Shown here piece after piece: positions 54,828 through 63,897 of a DNA stretch of 64,000 nt. The stretch comes from Magnetaquicoccus sp039908525 (GTDB taxonomy: Bacteria > Pseudomonadota > Magnetococcia > Magnetococcales > Magnetaquicoccaceae). A model generated the notes under the pieces. That model was not told where the DNA came from. It searched no databases and saw only the letters and a list, made by a program, of their open reading frames with translations. Position 1 is the stretch's first letter. Every line of letters starts with the position of its first letter. The stretch spans positions 24,073 through 88,072 of the forward strand of contig JAMOAY010000014.1 of the NCBI GenBank assembly GCA_039908525.1, given 5' to 3'. The position numbers and the translations under genes were made by a program.

Positions 54828-54845
54828 CAAGGGTTTGCATCTGCC

Positions 54846-55322
54846 TCATGTTTTTTGATGGATGAAGTGCACCAAACGGACATCCTGCTCCAGGATATGC
54901 TCGTTCAGCCAGTTGTTCAAAAACTGCAGCAGGCTCCTGGCTTCGACAAACTGCTCCGCCTGGGTCGTCAATCTCTTGATGACCGCTTGGTGTTTTTTTA
55001 AATCCTCGGTCAGTTGCATGTGCAGCAAGGCATGTTGGCTGTACTCCGGGTAACCGACATCGAGCATCAACTGCTCTTCGTCTGCAAAATGGGTCAGCAC
55101 GTACTCCTCCAGTGCACGCACCACCATGCCCAACCAGTAACCGATGTGCACCTCCGGCAGTTCAAGCAGGTTGGCAACGCCTTGCAGCGTCGTGTATATG
55201 GCTTGATGTTGACGGTCGATGCTGTCGTGCCCGGTGAGCAACGAACGGGTCCACAGGAAAACAGCCGTTCCTGGCTCCGGGCCGTACAGGGTGGCCTCCT
55301 TTCGTCTATACAGGGTTGGCAC
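54846..55322 (-). CDS. Bacteriohemerythrin
   Basis: 158 residues. Di-iron ligands are recognisable: LTGHDSIDRQHQAIY (two His), THFADEEQLMLDVGYPEYSQ (His, Glu), HALLHMQ (His pair) and FLNNWLNEHILEQDVRLVHF (His, Asp). An oxygen-binding or oxygen-sensing protein of the kind used in aerotaxis and micro-oxic metabolism. A GTG at 55322 follows GGGGAGG; a CTG at 55289 directly follows AGGAGG and would remove 11 residues, so the start is unsettled. Confidence 0.9.
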   Translation of the reverse strand: MPTLYRRKEATLYGPEPGTAVFLWTRSLLTGHDSIDRQHQAIYTTLQGVANLLELPEVHIGYWLGMVVRALEEYVLTHFADEEQLMLDVGYPEYSQHALLHMQLTEDLKKHQAVIKRLTTQAEQFVEARSLLQFLNNWLNEHILEQDVRLVHFIHQKT

Positions 55323-55497
55323 GGGGCATCCTCCCCAATCAAGGACAGTGTCTCACGGACAAAGCGGCCACGCACGCACACAGGCCACACGGGGCAGCCT
55401 ATGCAATTCATGCCTCCCTTGCAACAGTTTTTGCGTATCCAGACAAAAGAAATTTCTATCACCGTGTCACGTATTGTACAGGGATCCGCCATCGTAT

Positions 55498-55875
55498 TCA
55501 GGAAGTGAAAACGCTCTGCAACCCCTCCTCGTGCAGCAATGTCTGGCCAAAAGGCTCCAGGATCTCCAAAAAGGCGGACAGGTGGTTGGGAAAGCGCTGT
55601 TTGATAAACTCGGCCTGTCGTTCCAGGACCATGCGGGCGACCCACAGCGGAGAGGGTGTCGTATCCCCACGGTCCAGGGCACGAAAGGTGCGGTCGAGGG
55701 CCAGTGAAAGTTTGGAGAGCGCTTCGACCCGTTGCAAAGGATCGGTGACCTGAGCCTGGATGGCCAGCATCGCCTCCTGGTGTGCCTGGAGATAGGCGTG
55801 CAACAGGTTTTCGGCGAGTTTTTCCCAGTGGTTGCCGACAGGTCGTCTGCTGCTGTCTGTCGATTTCTCCTGCAT
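55498..55875 (-). CDS. Unknown soluble helical protein
   Basis: 125 residues from ATG 55875 with GGAGG ten bases upstream. Predominantly amphipathic helix (ENLLHAYLQAHQEAMLAIQA, VEALSKLSLALDRTFRALDR, RMVLERQAEFIKQRFPNHLS). No membrane segment or known motif. It precedes the hemerythrin gene on the same strand with a 175-base gap, in which I see no gene. Confidence 0.6.
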   Translation of the reverse strand: MQEKSTDSSRRPVGNHWEKLAENLLHAYLQAHQEAMLAIQAQVTDPLQRVEALSKLSLALDRTFRALDRGDTTPSPLWVARMVLERQAEFIKQRFPNHLSAFLEILEPFGQTLLHEEGLQSVFTS

Positions 55876-55967
55876 GAAATGCGTGCCTCCTCTCTTTGGA
55901 TGGAAAAATTCCCGGGGTTCGGGGAGATGCTCCTGCCCGAACCCCATACCCGTTTACCCGCAGGGCA

Positions 55968-56351
55968 TCATACCGTACTGGACAGAATGGTGTAGATCTG
56001 CCGGTCGGTCAGATGGTAGGCTTGCGCCAACTGACGTGCCGACTCGCCCGCATCATAGCGACGAATGATCTCCTGATTGCGCCGGGCCCGCATGGCCGCC
56101 GCCAGGCGCGGAATGGTCAAACTCTCCCCCGCAAAATGATGGCTCAACCGTCTGGCCTGCTCCATGCCGAGCAGATTGGCCAACCGGTGTTGTGCATGCA
56201 CCTGTTTCGGTACAAAAAGACGGGTGCCCCCGTACACCTTGACCACCTGCAAGGTGTTCGTCAAACCGATCGCCTCCACCATGTCCGTCAAGGAGGCCGG
56301 CAAATCCGCTGCCGAAAGGGGCTGTTGTTGAACTGCTTGTGTCTGTGTCAT
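55968..56351 (-). CDS. Mor-like transcription activator
   Basis: 127 residues from ATG 56351 (a GTG at 56354 is equally possible). The order of features is that of the phage Mu Mor/C family: a beta piece VVKVYGGTRLFVPKQV, helices LANLLGMEQARRLSHHFAGE, SLTIPRLAAAMRARRNQEII, and a C-terminal helix-turn-helix RRYDAGESARQLAQAYHLTD then RQIYTIL. Mor activates middle transcription in Mu; here it is a chromosomal gene with no phage structural gene visible. Its start overlaps the stop of the 123-residue gene. Confidence 0.82.
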   Translation of the reverse strand: MTQTQAVQQQPLSAADLPASLTDMVEAIGLTNTLQVVKVYGGTRLFVPKQVHAQHRLANLLGMEQARRLSHHFAGESLTIPRLAAAMRARRNQEIIRRYDAGESARQLAQAYHLTDRQIYTILSSTV

Positions 56352-56722
56352 CACGGTTCCTTTTCAGTCAATGGGTGGGATACATGGATGGGTATGGGAT
56401 GTTTGCCTGTTGCTCCCTGTCCGGCGCGCGGCGCCCTCCGCTTCTGTTGGCCGCCCGCTTCCTCCGCGAGAAAGCGCTGCAAGCCCGCCAGCAACACCTG
56501 CATCCGGGCCCGTCGCGGCGCCAGGAAGCGGTTGGCCGCCAGACAAATGTGCCGCATGCTTTGATAAACATCCGTCTCAATGGCCATGGCATGACGTCTG
56601 AGCTGGGCAACCTCTTGTATGACCCGCCGGGCCTGCTCCCAATCGTTCACTTCAACCCGCTGTCCAAGCACGGGATGGTCCCGCAGCAAAGATGCAACTG
56701 CTTCGGTTCGTTTTTTCTTCAT
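56351..56722 (-). CDS. Unknown basic protein coupled to the Mor-like gene
   Basis: 123 residues from ATG 56722 with AGAAGAGG directly upstream. Basic, helical (VNDWEQARRVIQEVAQLRRH, FLAPRRARMQVLLAGLQRFL) with a disordered Lys/Arg/Pro-rich tail. Its 5' end contains one of the GGTTCGTTTT half-sites, so binding there could also affect its expression. It overlaps mor by a few bases. In Mu-like phages a small regulatory gene often precedes mor; homology to those is not evident. Confidence 0.65.
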   Translation of the reverse strand: MKKKRTEAVASLLRDHPVLGQRVEVNDWEQARRVIQEVAQLRRHAMAIETDVYQSMRHICLAANRFLAPRRARMQVLLAGLQRFLAEEAGGQQKRRAPRAGQGATGKHPIPIHVSHPLTEKEP

Positions 56723-56834
56723 GCCTCTTCTCGTTCCATGGAGGGGTTGCAACGGCCCCCTGCACACCCTCCATTGAAAAACAGCCCCTGAAGCGGGTAG
56801 GATGGGTGGTGTCAGCAGACAGGAAACCGTTCTG

Positions 56835-56935
56835 AGTTCGTTTTTATTGAAACTTTCAGTTCGTTTTCTTTGGATGAGCAGATAATCGTCATTTTTACGA
56901 ACCATGTCAACAAAAAAAACGTACCAGTTCGTTTT
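56835..56935. promoter_or_regulatory. Three direct repeats AGTTCGTTTT, candidate operators
   Basis: AGTTCGTTTT occurs at 56835-56844, 56858-56867 (23 bases apart) and 56926-56935; GGTTCGTTTT occurs at 56705-56714, and the inverse TACGAACC at 56896-56903. All lie in or beside the AT-rich region between the divergent mor-side genes and the S24 repressor-like gene. Confidence 0.6.
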
Positions 56936-56955
56936 TGTTTTCTGCGGCCCATTTT

Positions 56956-56971
56956 GTTCGTGTTTCCGAAC
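56956..56971. promoter_or_regulatory. Inverted-repeat operator GTTCG-N6-CGAAC
   Basis: GTTCG (56956-56960), six bases, CGAAC (56967-56971), ending 18 bases before the start of the CI/S24 gene. The half-site is the same GTTCG as in the direct repeats, so it is a likely binding site for the repressor, giving autoregulation. Confidence 0.6.
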
Positions 56972-56989
56972 CGAACGAGGAGACCATGC

Positions 56990-57826
56990 ATGGATGACAG
57001 TCAGGACGAGGCGGAACGGGATCCAGGTTTCAAAAGGCGCCTGGCCAAGATCATCGGCCAACAGGAGCCCTATCCATGGGCGGCCAGTCTGGGTATCGGC
57101 AAATCCACGTTTGCGGGACCATGGCGCAACGGGGCCATACCGCAAACCAGAACATTGTTGAAAATCGCTCAGAACACCAACATCTCCTTGAACTGGCTGC
57201 TGACCGGACGGGGCCCGGAGAGGTTGTGGGAGGAGGGAGAGGGGAGGGAAGAGACGGAGCAGAAACCTTATGTGGCCTATCTGGGTGCGTCGGATCCTGC
57301 GGAGGCTCGCGAAGGTCGGGCGGGCGGGGGGGTCCGGGCGGCGCGGGGGGCACCCGTGGAGGAGGTGGGGGAGCGCTACCGGGTACCCCGGGAGGAGTAT
57401 TGCCTGGTGCCACGCTACGGCATGACGGTGGGCTCCGGGCAACGACTGCACAGCGAACAGGTGGTGGATTACCTTTCATTCAAAATCAGTTGGGTGGAAC
57501 AGACGATGGGACTGGATGCCAACGAGTTGGCCCTGGTCCATGTGGTTGGCGACAGCATGGAGCCCACCTTGAAAGAGGGGGATCTGTTGCTGCTGGATCG
57601 ACGTGGTTTTTCTCCGCTCGGCCCGGTGCGGTCCGCCCGCAATGATGCCCTGTATGTGTTGCTGCGCAACGGCGAGTTGATCGTCAAACGGCTGCAATTC
57701 GGTTTCGACGGTTCGGTCACCGTGCAGAGCGACAATCCCGTTTATGCGGCGCAGACCCTTGCAGCGGAGCATGCACAAACCTTGCAGGTGATGGGACGGG
57801 TGGTGTGGATCGGACGCAGAATGTGA
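56990..57826 (+). CDS. CI-like/S24 LexA-fold repressor
   Basis: 278 residues from ATG 56990 with AGGAG eight bases upstream. N-terminal phage-CI-type DNA-binding domain (residues about 13-80: FKRRLAKIIGQQEPYPWAAS, RTLLKIAQNTNISLNWLLTG), a Gly/Arg-rich hinge, then an S24 domain with catalytic Ser in VVGDSMEPTLKEGDLLLLDR and Lys in LRNGELIVKRLQF. It is divergent from the mor module, with GTTCG operators between them, so it probably represses that module and itself and may respond to DNA damage by self-cleavage. No clear Ala-Gly/Cys-Gly cleavage site is certain in the hinge. Confidence 0.85.
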   Translation: MDDSQDEAERDPGFKRRLAKIIGQQEPYPWAASLGIGKSTFAGPWRNGAIPQTRTLLKIAQNTNISLNWLLTGRGPERLWEEGEGREETEQKPYVAYLGASDPAEAREGRAGGGVRAARGAPVEEVGERYRVPREEYCLVPRYGMTVGSGQRLHSEQVVDYLSFKISWVEQTMGLDANELALVHVVGDSMEPTLKEGDLLLLDRRGFSPLGPVRSARNDALYVLLRNGELIVKRLQFGFDGSVTVQSDNPVYAAQTLAAEHAQTLQVMGRVVWIGRRM

Positions 57827-57874
57827 GCACCATGGAGCCCTTTTCGAAGAGAACGCTTTTTTTTGCTGCACGAC

Positions 57875-57920
57875 ACGTGTACACGTTGTATGTTTGACGG
57901 ATGCTGCGCCCGTGCAGCAT
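57875..57920. other. Two short palindromes between the repressor and the AI-2E gene
   Basis: ACGTGTACACGT (57875-57886) is a perfect 12-bp palindrome; ATGCTGC (57901-57907) pairs with GCAGCAT (57914-57920) over a 6-base loop. They lie in the 138-base gap and could be an operator and an RNA stem respectively. Neither is followed by a T run. Confidence 0.4.
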
Positions 57921-57964
57921 GGTCCCCCCGGGTTGCGGACAAGGTCAAGGCGGATTTTCACGGC

Positions 57965-59041
57965 ATGAATAACTGGTGGGAAGTTTGGTTGCGTCGCCTG
58001 CGTGATGCCCAGGTGGCCGGGCTGATCCTGGCGCTGATCCTGGGCGTGCTGGTGCTGTTTTTCTTCGGCCAGGCCCTGGCGCCCTATTTTACCGCCGTGG
58101 TGATCGCCTATCTCCTGGAGGGGGTCGTCCGCGCCCTGCGCCGGATCCATTGCCCCCGACTGCTGGCGGTGACGCTGGTTTTCGGCCTGTTTCTGCTGAC
58201 GCTCTCCCTGCTGCTGTTTGTGCTGCTGCCCACCCTGGTGACGGAACTGGTACGCATTTCAGAGGAGATTCCCCGCATCACCCTGACCTTCAAGCAGCTT
58301 TCGCGGCGGTTGACCGAGTCGGCCGCCGGTTATCTGAACCCGGAACAGGTGGAAAGCATGCTGCTGTACCTGGTGGACAACTCCCAGGAGTGGGTTGCCA
58401 AATCGGTGACTTTTTTGCTGCGCGGTGTGCCTGGGCTGATCTCTGTGGCACTCTACCTGTTTCTGGTGCCCTTCCTGGTCTTCTTTTTCATGAAGGACAA
58501 AGAGCAGTTGCTGGCCGCCTTCAGCCGTTATCTGCCCGGCGACCGCAGTCTGCTCGACCGGGTGCTGCGGGAGGTCAACGCCGGCGTCGGTGGTTATATC
58601 CATGGCAAATTCTGGGAGATGTTGCTGCTGGGAGTCAGCAGCTATATCGCCTTTGCGCTCATCGGCTTTCACTACGCTTTCATCGTCGGCTTGCTGACCG
58701 GTTTGTCGGTCCTGATCCCCTTCCTGGGGCTGGCCGTGGTGACGGTGCCGGTGGTGGTGCTGGGGGTGTTCCAGTGGGGCGTCACCTGGGATGCAGCCAA
58801 TCCGCTCATCCTCTATGGGATTCTGCAGCTGATCGATGGCAACGTGGTCGCACCGATGATTCTGGGTGAGACGGTGCATGTGCACCCCACCACCATCATG
58901 CTGGCGGTTTTACTGTTCGGCTCCCTGTGGGGCGTAATCGGGGTCTTTTTTGCGGTGCCTCTGGTGGTGCTCGTCAAGAGTGTGCTGGAGGCCCTCCTGC
59001 CACCCCCCCGGGTGGCTACCGGCATGGGTCTGGGTCTCTAG
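57965..59041 (+). CDS. AI-2E/PerM-family permease
   Basis: 358 residues from ATG 57965. N-terminal membrane pair (AGLILALILGVLVLFFFG; APYFTAVVIAYLLEGVVRAL), a middle helical domain of about 100 residues, and a C-terminal block of about five membrane segments with HYAFIVGLLTGLSVLIPFLG and LILYGILQLIDGNVVAPMIL, GVIGVFFAVPLVVLVKSVLE. The family contains exporters of AI-2 or Na+/H+ antiporters; the substrate is not evident. Its stop shares one base with the rsmB start. Confidence 0.92.
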   Translation: MNNWWEVWLRRLRDAQVAGLILALILGVLVLFFFGQALAPYFTAVVIAYLLEGVVRALRRIHCPRLLAVTLVFGLFLLTLSLLLFVLLPTLVTELVRISEEIPRITLTFKQLSRRLTESAAGYLNPEQVESMLLYLVDNSQEWVAKSVTFLLRGVPGLISVALYLFLVPFLVFFFMKDKEQLLAAFSRYLPGDRSLLDRVLREVNAGVGGYIHGKFWEMLLLGVSSYIAFALIGFHYAFIVGLLTGLSVLIPFLGLAVVTVPVVVLGVFQWGVTWDAANPLILYGILQLIDGNVVAPMILGETVHVHPTTIMLAVLLFGSLWGVIGVFFAVPLVVLVKSVLEALLPPPRVATGMGLGL

Positions 59042-60321
59042 TGTCCGCCATACTGCCGGGCGAGATACAGCAGGCCGCTCTGCTCTTGCAGCGTCTTCTG
59101 CCAGAGACCGGCGGCCAGGGAGAGGCGGCGGACCAGGTGCTGGAACGGTTTTTCCGCCAACATCACACCGGCTCCAGGGAACGCGCCCGTATTGCCGACT
59201 GGGTCTACCAGGCGCTGCGCCACCGGCGGCGCCTGGAAGGACTGCTGCAGGGGCTGTCGGCTACAGCAGCGGTTGCATGGGATGGGTTTTCGCTGGTTTG
59301 TGCCGCTGCCGTGATGCTGGAAGGGCTGCCCGAGCCTGCCAGCAGGGCGCGCCTGGGCGCCCTGCTGGGGGTGGAGAGAGTGACCGACGGGGCGGCGACG
59401 GGACCGCCTCCGGGTGGCGCAGAACGTTTCTCTTTGCCGGATTGGCTGTGGCAGCGGTTTGTCGATCAATGGGGGGAGCCGCAGGCCGAGCAGGTGGCGG
59501 CGGTTTTGAATCAACCCGCCACCGTGGATCTGCGGGTCAATCGGTTGCGGGCCAGTCGCGAGGCGCTGCTGGCAGCTCTGGAGGCCGCCGGGGTGGAGGC
59601 CGTCGCCACCCCGTATGCGCCCACCGGGGTGCGCCTGACCCGGCGCCGCCCCCTGGCGGCACTGGCCAGTTTTCAGCAGGGGTGGTTCGAGATCCAGGAT
59701 GAGGGCAGTCAATTGATGGCCCCGCTGCTGGATCCCCGACCGGGTGAAACGGTGGTGGATCTGTGTGCGGGGGGCGGAGGGAAAAGCCTGCATCTGGCCG
59801 CCTTGATGCAGAATCGTGGCCGTGTGGTGGCGGCGGATACGGTGGCCCGGCGTCTTGCCCCGCTGGCAGGACGCAGCAAACGGGCCGGCGTGCGCATCAT
59901 CCGCACCCTGCCGCTGCGCCATGAACGGGATGCCAAACTCAAGGAGTTCACCATGCGGGCCGATGCCGTGCTGGTGGATGCCCCGTGCAGCGGCATCGGT
60001 ACGCTGCGCCGTCGGCCAGAGCTCAAATGGCAGTTGCAGGAGGCCCAGGTGGAGGCGTACCACGACCGCCAGTGTGCTTTGCTGGAGGCGGGGGCCGCGC
60101 TGACCCGTCCGGGTGGCCGGCTGCTGTACGTTACCTGCTCTCTGCTGCAACGGGAAAATCAGGCGGTGGTCGAGGCCTTTCTGGCGGACAACAAACAGTT
60201 CCGTCTGCAACCGGTGCCGGCGGTACCGGATCTGCCGCAAAACACGCCGTTTCTTATCCTGCTGCCCCATCAGACAGCGACCGATGGTTTTTTCGCGGCG
60301 TTGTTGCAGAGGGCAGCATGA
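59041..60321 (+). CDS. rsmB: 16S rRNA (cytosine-967-C5)-methyltransferase RsmB
   Basis: 426 residues from GTG 59041, overlapping the previous stop by one base. N-terminal NusB-like domain, then FDIQDEGSQL-type segment (WFEIQDEGSQLMAPLLDPRP), SAM site VVDLCAGGGGKSLHLAAL, DAPCSGIGTLRRRPELKW and YVTCSLLQRENQAVVEAFL with the two catalytic Cys. RsmB or a close relative (NOP2/Sun family). Its stop overlaps the next start (ATGA). Confidence 0.92.
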   Translation: MSAILPGEIQQAALLLQRLLPETGGQGEAADQVLERFFRQHHTGSRERARIADWVYQALRHRRRLEGLLQGLSATAAVAWDGFSLVCAAAVMLEGLPEPASRARLGALLGVERVTDGAATGPPPGGAERFSLPDWLWQRFVDQWGEPQAEQVAAVLNQPATVDLRVNRLRASREALLAALEAAGVEAVATPYAPTGVRLTRRRPLAALASFQQGWFEIQDEGSQLMAPLLDPRPGETVVDLCAGGGGKSLHLAALMQNRGRVVAADTVARRLAPLAGRSKRAGVRIIRTLPLRHERDAKLKEFTMRADAVLVDAPCSGIGTLRRRPELKWQLQEAQVEAYHDRQCALLEAGAALTRPGGRLLYVTCSLLQRENQAVVEAFLADNKQFRLQPVPAVPDLPQNTPFLILLPHQTATDGFFAALLQRAA

Positions 60322-63300
60322 TCTGCCGGAGCATATGTCGAATGATGGGCCATAGGGTGTCCTGTCTCGCAAAATTGTACGTTTTCTGCCTGCTGTTGAG
60401 CCTCGCACTGTCCGTGCCGGCGGGGGTGGCTGCCGCCGAAACACCCGCCGCCCGACTGGTGGAGGTGACCGGTGCGGTGGAGGGCCGGCGGGCAGACGCC
60501 GAGGGGTGGCACCGCTTGTCCATCGGGCAGACCCTCCAGACAGGAGAGAGTATCCGCACCCAGGCCCACAGCCGCGCCGCGCTGCTGCTGGCCGACGAAA
60601 GCCTCATCAAATTGCAGGAAAATTCCGATTTTGTCATCGGTGAGGTGGCCCAGACGGCGGCCTGGACCCTGCTGAATGAGCAGGCAGCACACCAGAAGAT
60701 GCCTGCGGCCACCGGTATTGAGTCTCAATTTACCCTGCACCGGGGTGGTGCGTGGTTTTTGAACAAGAACCGGGAAGTCTCCATCGTGTTCAAGACCCCT
60801 GAAGCCCACGTCGGGGTGCGCGGCACCGAACTGGTCGTACAGCTGGAGGACGCACAGAACCTGCGGGTGGCGGCCATCGAGGGGAGTGCCCAGATTCAGA
60901 ACCCGCAGGGAAGCCTGCTGATCTCCAGCGGCGAGGAGGCGATCAGCCAGGGAGGAGGGGCCCCGGTCAAACGGTTGCTGCTGCATCCCGAGCGGGCGGT
61001 GCAATGGATCATCACGATACCGCCCCTGTTTACCGCCCGGGATTTGCGGCAGGAGGGGCCGGGCTGGCAGGCGCTGCACGAGGGACGCTTGCCGGAGGCC
61101 CTGGATCTCTTCAATCGCTCGTCCGAGCCGGCATCGGGGGATCTGTCGGGCAGGGTGGCCACCCTCATGGCCTTGCAGCGCTTTACCGAGGCCGGCTCGC
61201 TGTTGGCGAATGCCCGTCGGCAGTTTCCCGGGGAGCCCCTGTTTGTCCTGCAGCAGGCCTGGTTCGACCTGCTGACCGGCGCCGTGCTCCGTGCCCATGA
61301 GAGTCTGGCAGCGGTGACCACACAGTGGCCGGAGGAGCCGATCGGCTGGCAGTTGCGGACTCTGACCGCCCTGGTGTTGGACCGGCGGCAGGAGATGCAG
61401 GAGGCGGCGCAGCAGGCCATCCATCGGGGCGCCGACTCCCCGACCTCCTGGATCCTGCTCTCCTACGTGCACCAGGCCCATTTTGCGCTGGACGAGGCGG
61501 AGCAGGCCATTCACGAGGCGTTGCAACGGCAACCGACCCACCTGACGGCCCTCATCGCCCTGGCCCGTCTGCAGTTCGGTGGCGGACGCACGGCAGAGGC
61601 CCTGGCCACCCTGCAACAGGCCATCGCACAGGCCCCGCACAACGGGGAGCTGCACAATCTGCACGGTTACATCCTGTTTGCCCTGCGCCAGGATGAGGCG
61701 GCCATCCAGGCTTTCACCCAGGCAGCCCGCCAGGATCCCACCCTGGCTGAGCCCCACATGGGGCTGGGGCTGACCTACATGCGGCAGGGAGAGACCGCCC
61801 GCGCCTTCGAAGAGATCACCACGGCGGTCCTGCTGGAGCCGCGCCGCGCCCTGTTGCGCAGCTACTGGGCCAAGATGCTCTACCAGATCTCCCGCCATGA
61901 AAAGGCTCTGGATGTTCTGCAGGCGGCCCGCACGCTGGATCCGCGGGATCCCACACCGCTGTTGTACGAGGCACTCATCCTGCGCGACCTCAATCTGCCC
62001 ACCCAGGCCATCGAAACCCTCAACCAGGCCATCGCCCTGAACGACAACCGGGGGGTGTACCGCTCCCGCTTCCTGCTGGATGGGGATCTGGCGGTCAAGA
62101 ATGTCGATCTTTCCAAACTGTTCAACCAACTGGACATGGCTGCCTGGGCCAAGAACAAGGCGGTGGCCTCGGTGCGCCAGGATTATACCAATGCCTCCGC
62201 CCACCTCTTCTATGCCGGCGCCCTGGCCGACGAGGAGGGGCGTTCCTGGGCCAGGAATACCGAAAATCTGCTGGCGCGTCTCCTGCAGCCCGCCAACATG
62301 AACACTTTTAACAGCTTCAACAGCTATACAAGCTTTGTGGAAAAGCCCAGTCTGCAGACCGATCTGACCTTGACGGTGGGCAGTCACGACACCCTGAAAC
62401 GCTCCGTGATCGTCTCCGGGGCGGCACCCAAACAGGCGCTTGCCTACCAGGTGGGCCATATCAATGAAGACAGCGACGGCTGGCGGACAGGCCATTTCGA
62501 CCACTCCCGCAGCAGCGTCGGCTACCTGAAGTGGGATGCCAGCCCGAATGGCAGTGTCATGTTGGCCGCCTCGCAGACGGATGTCTGGCAGGGGGAAAAG
62601 CCCTCTCCCCGTTTTGAATGGGATGCCGAGCCCAGCCCGGGGGATCGCATGGAGAGTGCCACCCAGCGTCTTGAAGGAGGATACCATCACCATTTCGCCC
62701 CCGGTTCAGACCTGCTGCTGCATGCGGCCAGGCTGCGCACGCCGATGACGTTGAACAGCCTCACCCATCTGGACGCGGTGACGGCCAACCGGTTGCTGGC
62801 TGGCTCCCGGATGGACATCCTGACCGATACCCGTTTCACGAGCGAGTTTTATCAGCTGCAGGGGTTGTACATCCACAAGCAGCGGGACAATCAATGGCTG
62901 GCCGGGGCCATCCACCATGCAGGCACCGATCGCTACCACGCCGACACGACCCTGGAGGTGCGCTCGCCCGTGGTGGCGCATCTGCCGTTGCCGGAGAGCG
63001 GGGTCGAGCAACCGCGCAGCATGCAGACGCTGTTTGTGCAGGATATCCTGCAGCTTCGTCCGGATCTGGTGGTGGAGGGTGGGCTGCAGTTTGACCGCAT
63101 GGAGAATGGCAGTGTGACGAGTCAAAGCACCTGGAACGACCGGCAGTGGAGTCCCCGGCTGGGGATGATCTGGAACCCCCAACCGGATCATGCCCTGCGC
63201 CTGGCGGCGTTTCGTTCGCTGTTGCCCTTCAGCGGTGACCGACTCGACCCGGCGGATATCGCCGGCGTGGCCATTCACCGCAATGGCTCGCCCGGCTCCT

Positions 63301-63839
63301 CGACGGACGAAGCGCAGCTGGTGTGGGAGCACGAGAACGCCAAAAGTTTCTGGTCAACCGCTCTGTTCCGGGCAGAGCGCGCCTATACGGAGCGGGATGC
63401 AGGCGGCGCCCCTGTGACGTGGGAGAGTCACCTGCAGGGGGTGGAGTTGCTGCACAACCGCCTGTTGGGCCAGGGGCTGGGCCTCTCTGCCCGTTACCGC
63501 TTTGAAGAGGTGGAGGACCCCCGGGCGGAGCAGGCCAATACGGTCAACCGGGATGAACATCTGGCCACCGTGGGTGTGCAGTGGCTGGACCGCAGCGGCT
63601 GGTCTGCCAAGGCCAGGGAGAGCTATCGCCGGCTGGAGTTTGTCGCCCCGCGGGCGGATGAGAACATCTGGCTGACCGATCTGGAGTTGGGCTATGAATG
63701 GCCCAACAAACGGGGTTCCCTGCGCCTCACCCTCAACAATGCCTTCAATGAATCGTTCAACTGGGTCACAGACCCTTTCATCTTCCAGGGTCGCGACCCG
63801 GCCAGGGAGCTGTTGTTGACTGTGCAGTTTGCTTTGTGA
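60318..63839 (+). CDS. FecR - TPR - outer-membrane beta-barrel fusion protein
   Basis: 1173 residues from ATG 60318. A signal peptide at about 1-40 (LYVFCLLLSLALSVPAGVAA, cleavage near AAA-E). FecR domain at about 45-215 (GQTLQTGESIRTQAHSRAAL, FKTPEAHVGVRGTELVVQLE). TPR repeats at about 250-640 (WILLSYVHQAHFALDEAEQA, LHNLHGYILFALRQDEAAIQ, PHMGLGLTYMRQGETARAFE). From about 690 to the end, alternating beta strands typical of TonB-dependent-receptor barrels, with a barrel-like terminus RELLLTVQFAL. No plug domain is seen. Probably exported and anchored in the outer membrane with the FecR-TPR part in the periplasm; function unknown. Confidence 0.82.
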   Translation: MICRSICRMMGHRVSCLAKLYVFCLLLSLALSVPAGVAAAETPAARLVEVTGAVEGRRADAEGWHRLSIGQTLQTGESIRTQAHSRAALLLADESLIKLQENSDFVIGEVAQTAAWTLLNEQAAHQKMPAATGIESQFTLHRGGAWFLNKNREVSIVFKTPEAHVGVRGTELVVQLEDAQNLRVAAIEGSAQIQNPQGSLLISSGEEAISQGGGAPVKRLLLHPERAVQWIITIPPLFTARDLRQEGPGWQALHEGRLPEALDLFNRSSEPASGDLSGRVATLMALQRFTEAGSLLANARRQFPGEPLFVLQQAWFDLLTGAVLRAHESLAAVTTQWPEEPIGWQLRTLTALVLDRRQEMQEAAQQAIHRGADSPTSWILLSYVHQAHFALDEAEQAIHEALQRQPTHLTALIALARLQFGGGRTAEALATLQQAIAQAPHNGELHNLHGYILFALRQDEAAIQAFTQAARQDPTLAEPHMGLGLTYMRQGETARAFEEITTAVLLEPRRALLRSYWAKMLYQISRHEKALDVLQAARTLDPRDPTPLLYEALILRDLNLPTQAIETLNQAIALNDNRGVYRSRFLLDGDLAVKNVDLSKLFNQLDMAAWAKNKAVASVRQDYTNASAHLFYAGALADEEGRSWARNTENLLARLLQPANMNTFNSFNSYTSFVEKPSLQTDLTLTVGSHDTLKRSVIVSGAAPKQALAYQVGHINEDSDGWRTGHFDHSRSSVGYLKWDASPNGSVMLAASQTDVWQGEKPSPRFEWDAEPSPGDRMESATQRLEGGYHHHFAPGSDLLLHAARLRTPMTLNSLTHLDAVTANRLLAGSRMDILTDTRFTSEFYQLQGLYIHKQRDNQWLAGAIHHAGTDRYHADTTLEVRSPVVAHLPLPESGVEQPRSMQTLFVQDILQLRPDLVVEGGLQFDRMENGSVTSQSTWNDRQWSPRLGMIWNPQPDHALRLAAFRSLLPFSGDRLDPADIAGVAIHRNGSPGSSTDEAQLVWEHENAKSFWSTALFRAERAYTERDAGGAPVTWESHLQGVELLHNRLLGQGLGLSARYRFEEVEDPRAEQANTVNRDEHLATVGVQWLDRSGWSAKARESYRRLEFVAPRADENIWLTDLELGYEWPNKRGSLRLTLNNAFNESFNWVTDPFIFQGRDPARELLLTVQFAL

Positions 63840-63897
63840 CTCCAGAGCCCAGCCTGAATGGTTTGGTTTATGCGGCAGAATCTGATAGGCTCTCCCC

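Noticed and set aside
55323..55497. Cys-rich short frame on the minus strand upstream of the hemerythrin (MNCIGCPVWPVC...)
   Set aside because: It has a GGAGG before an ATG, but it continues in the wrong frame through the hemerythrin gene and shows no family likeness. It may deserve a look only if proteomics supports it.
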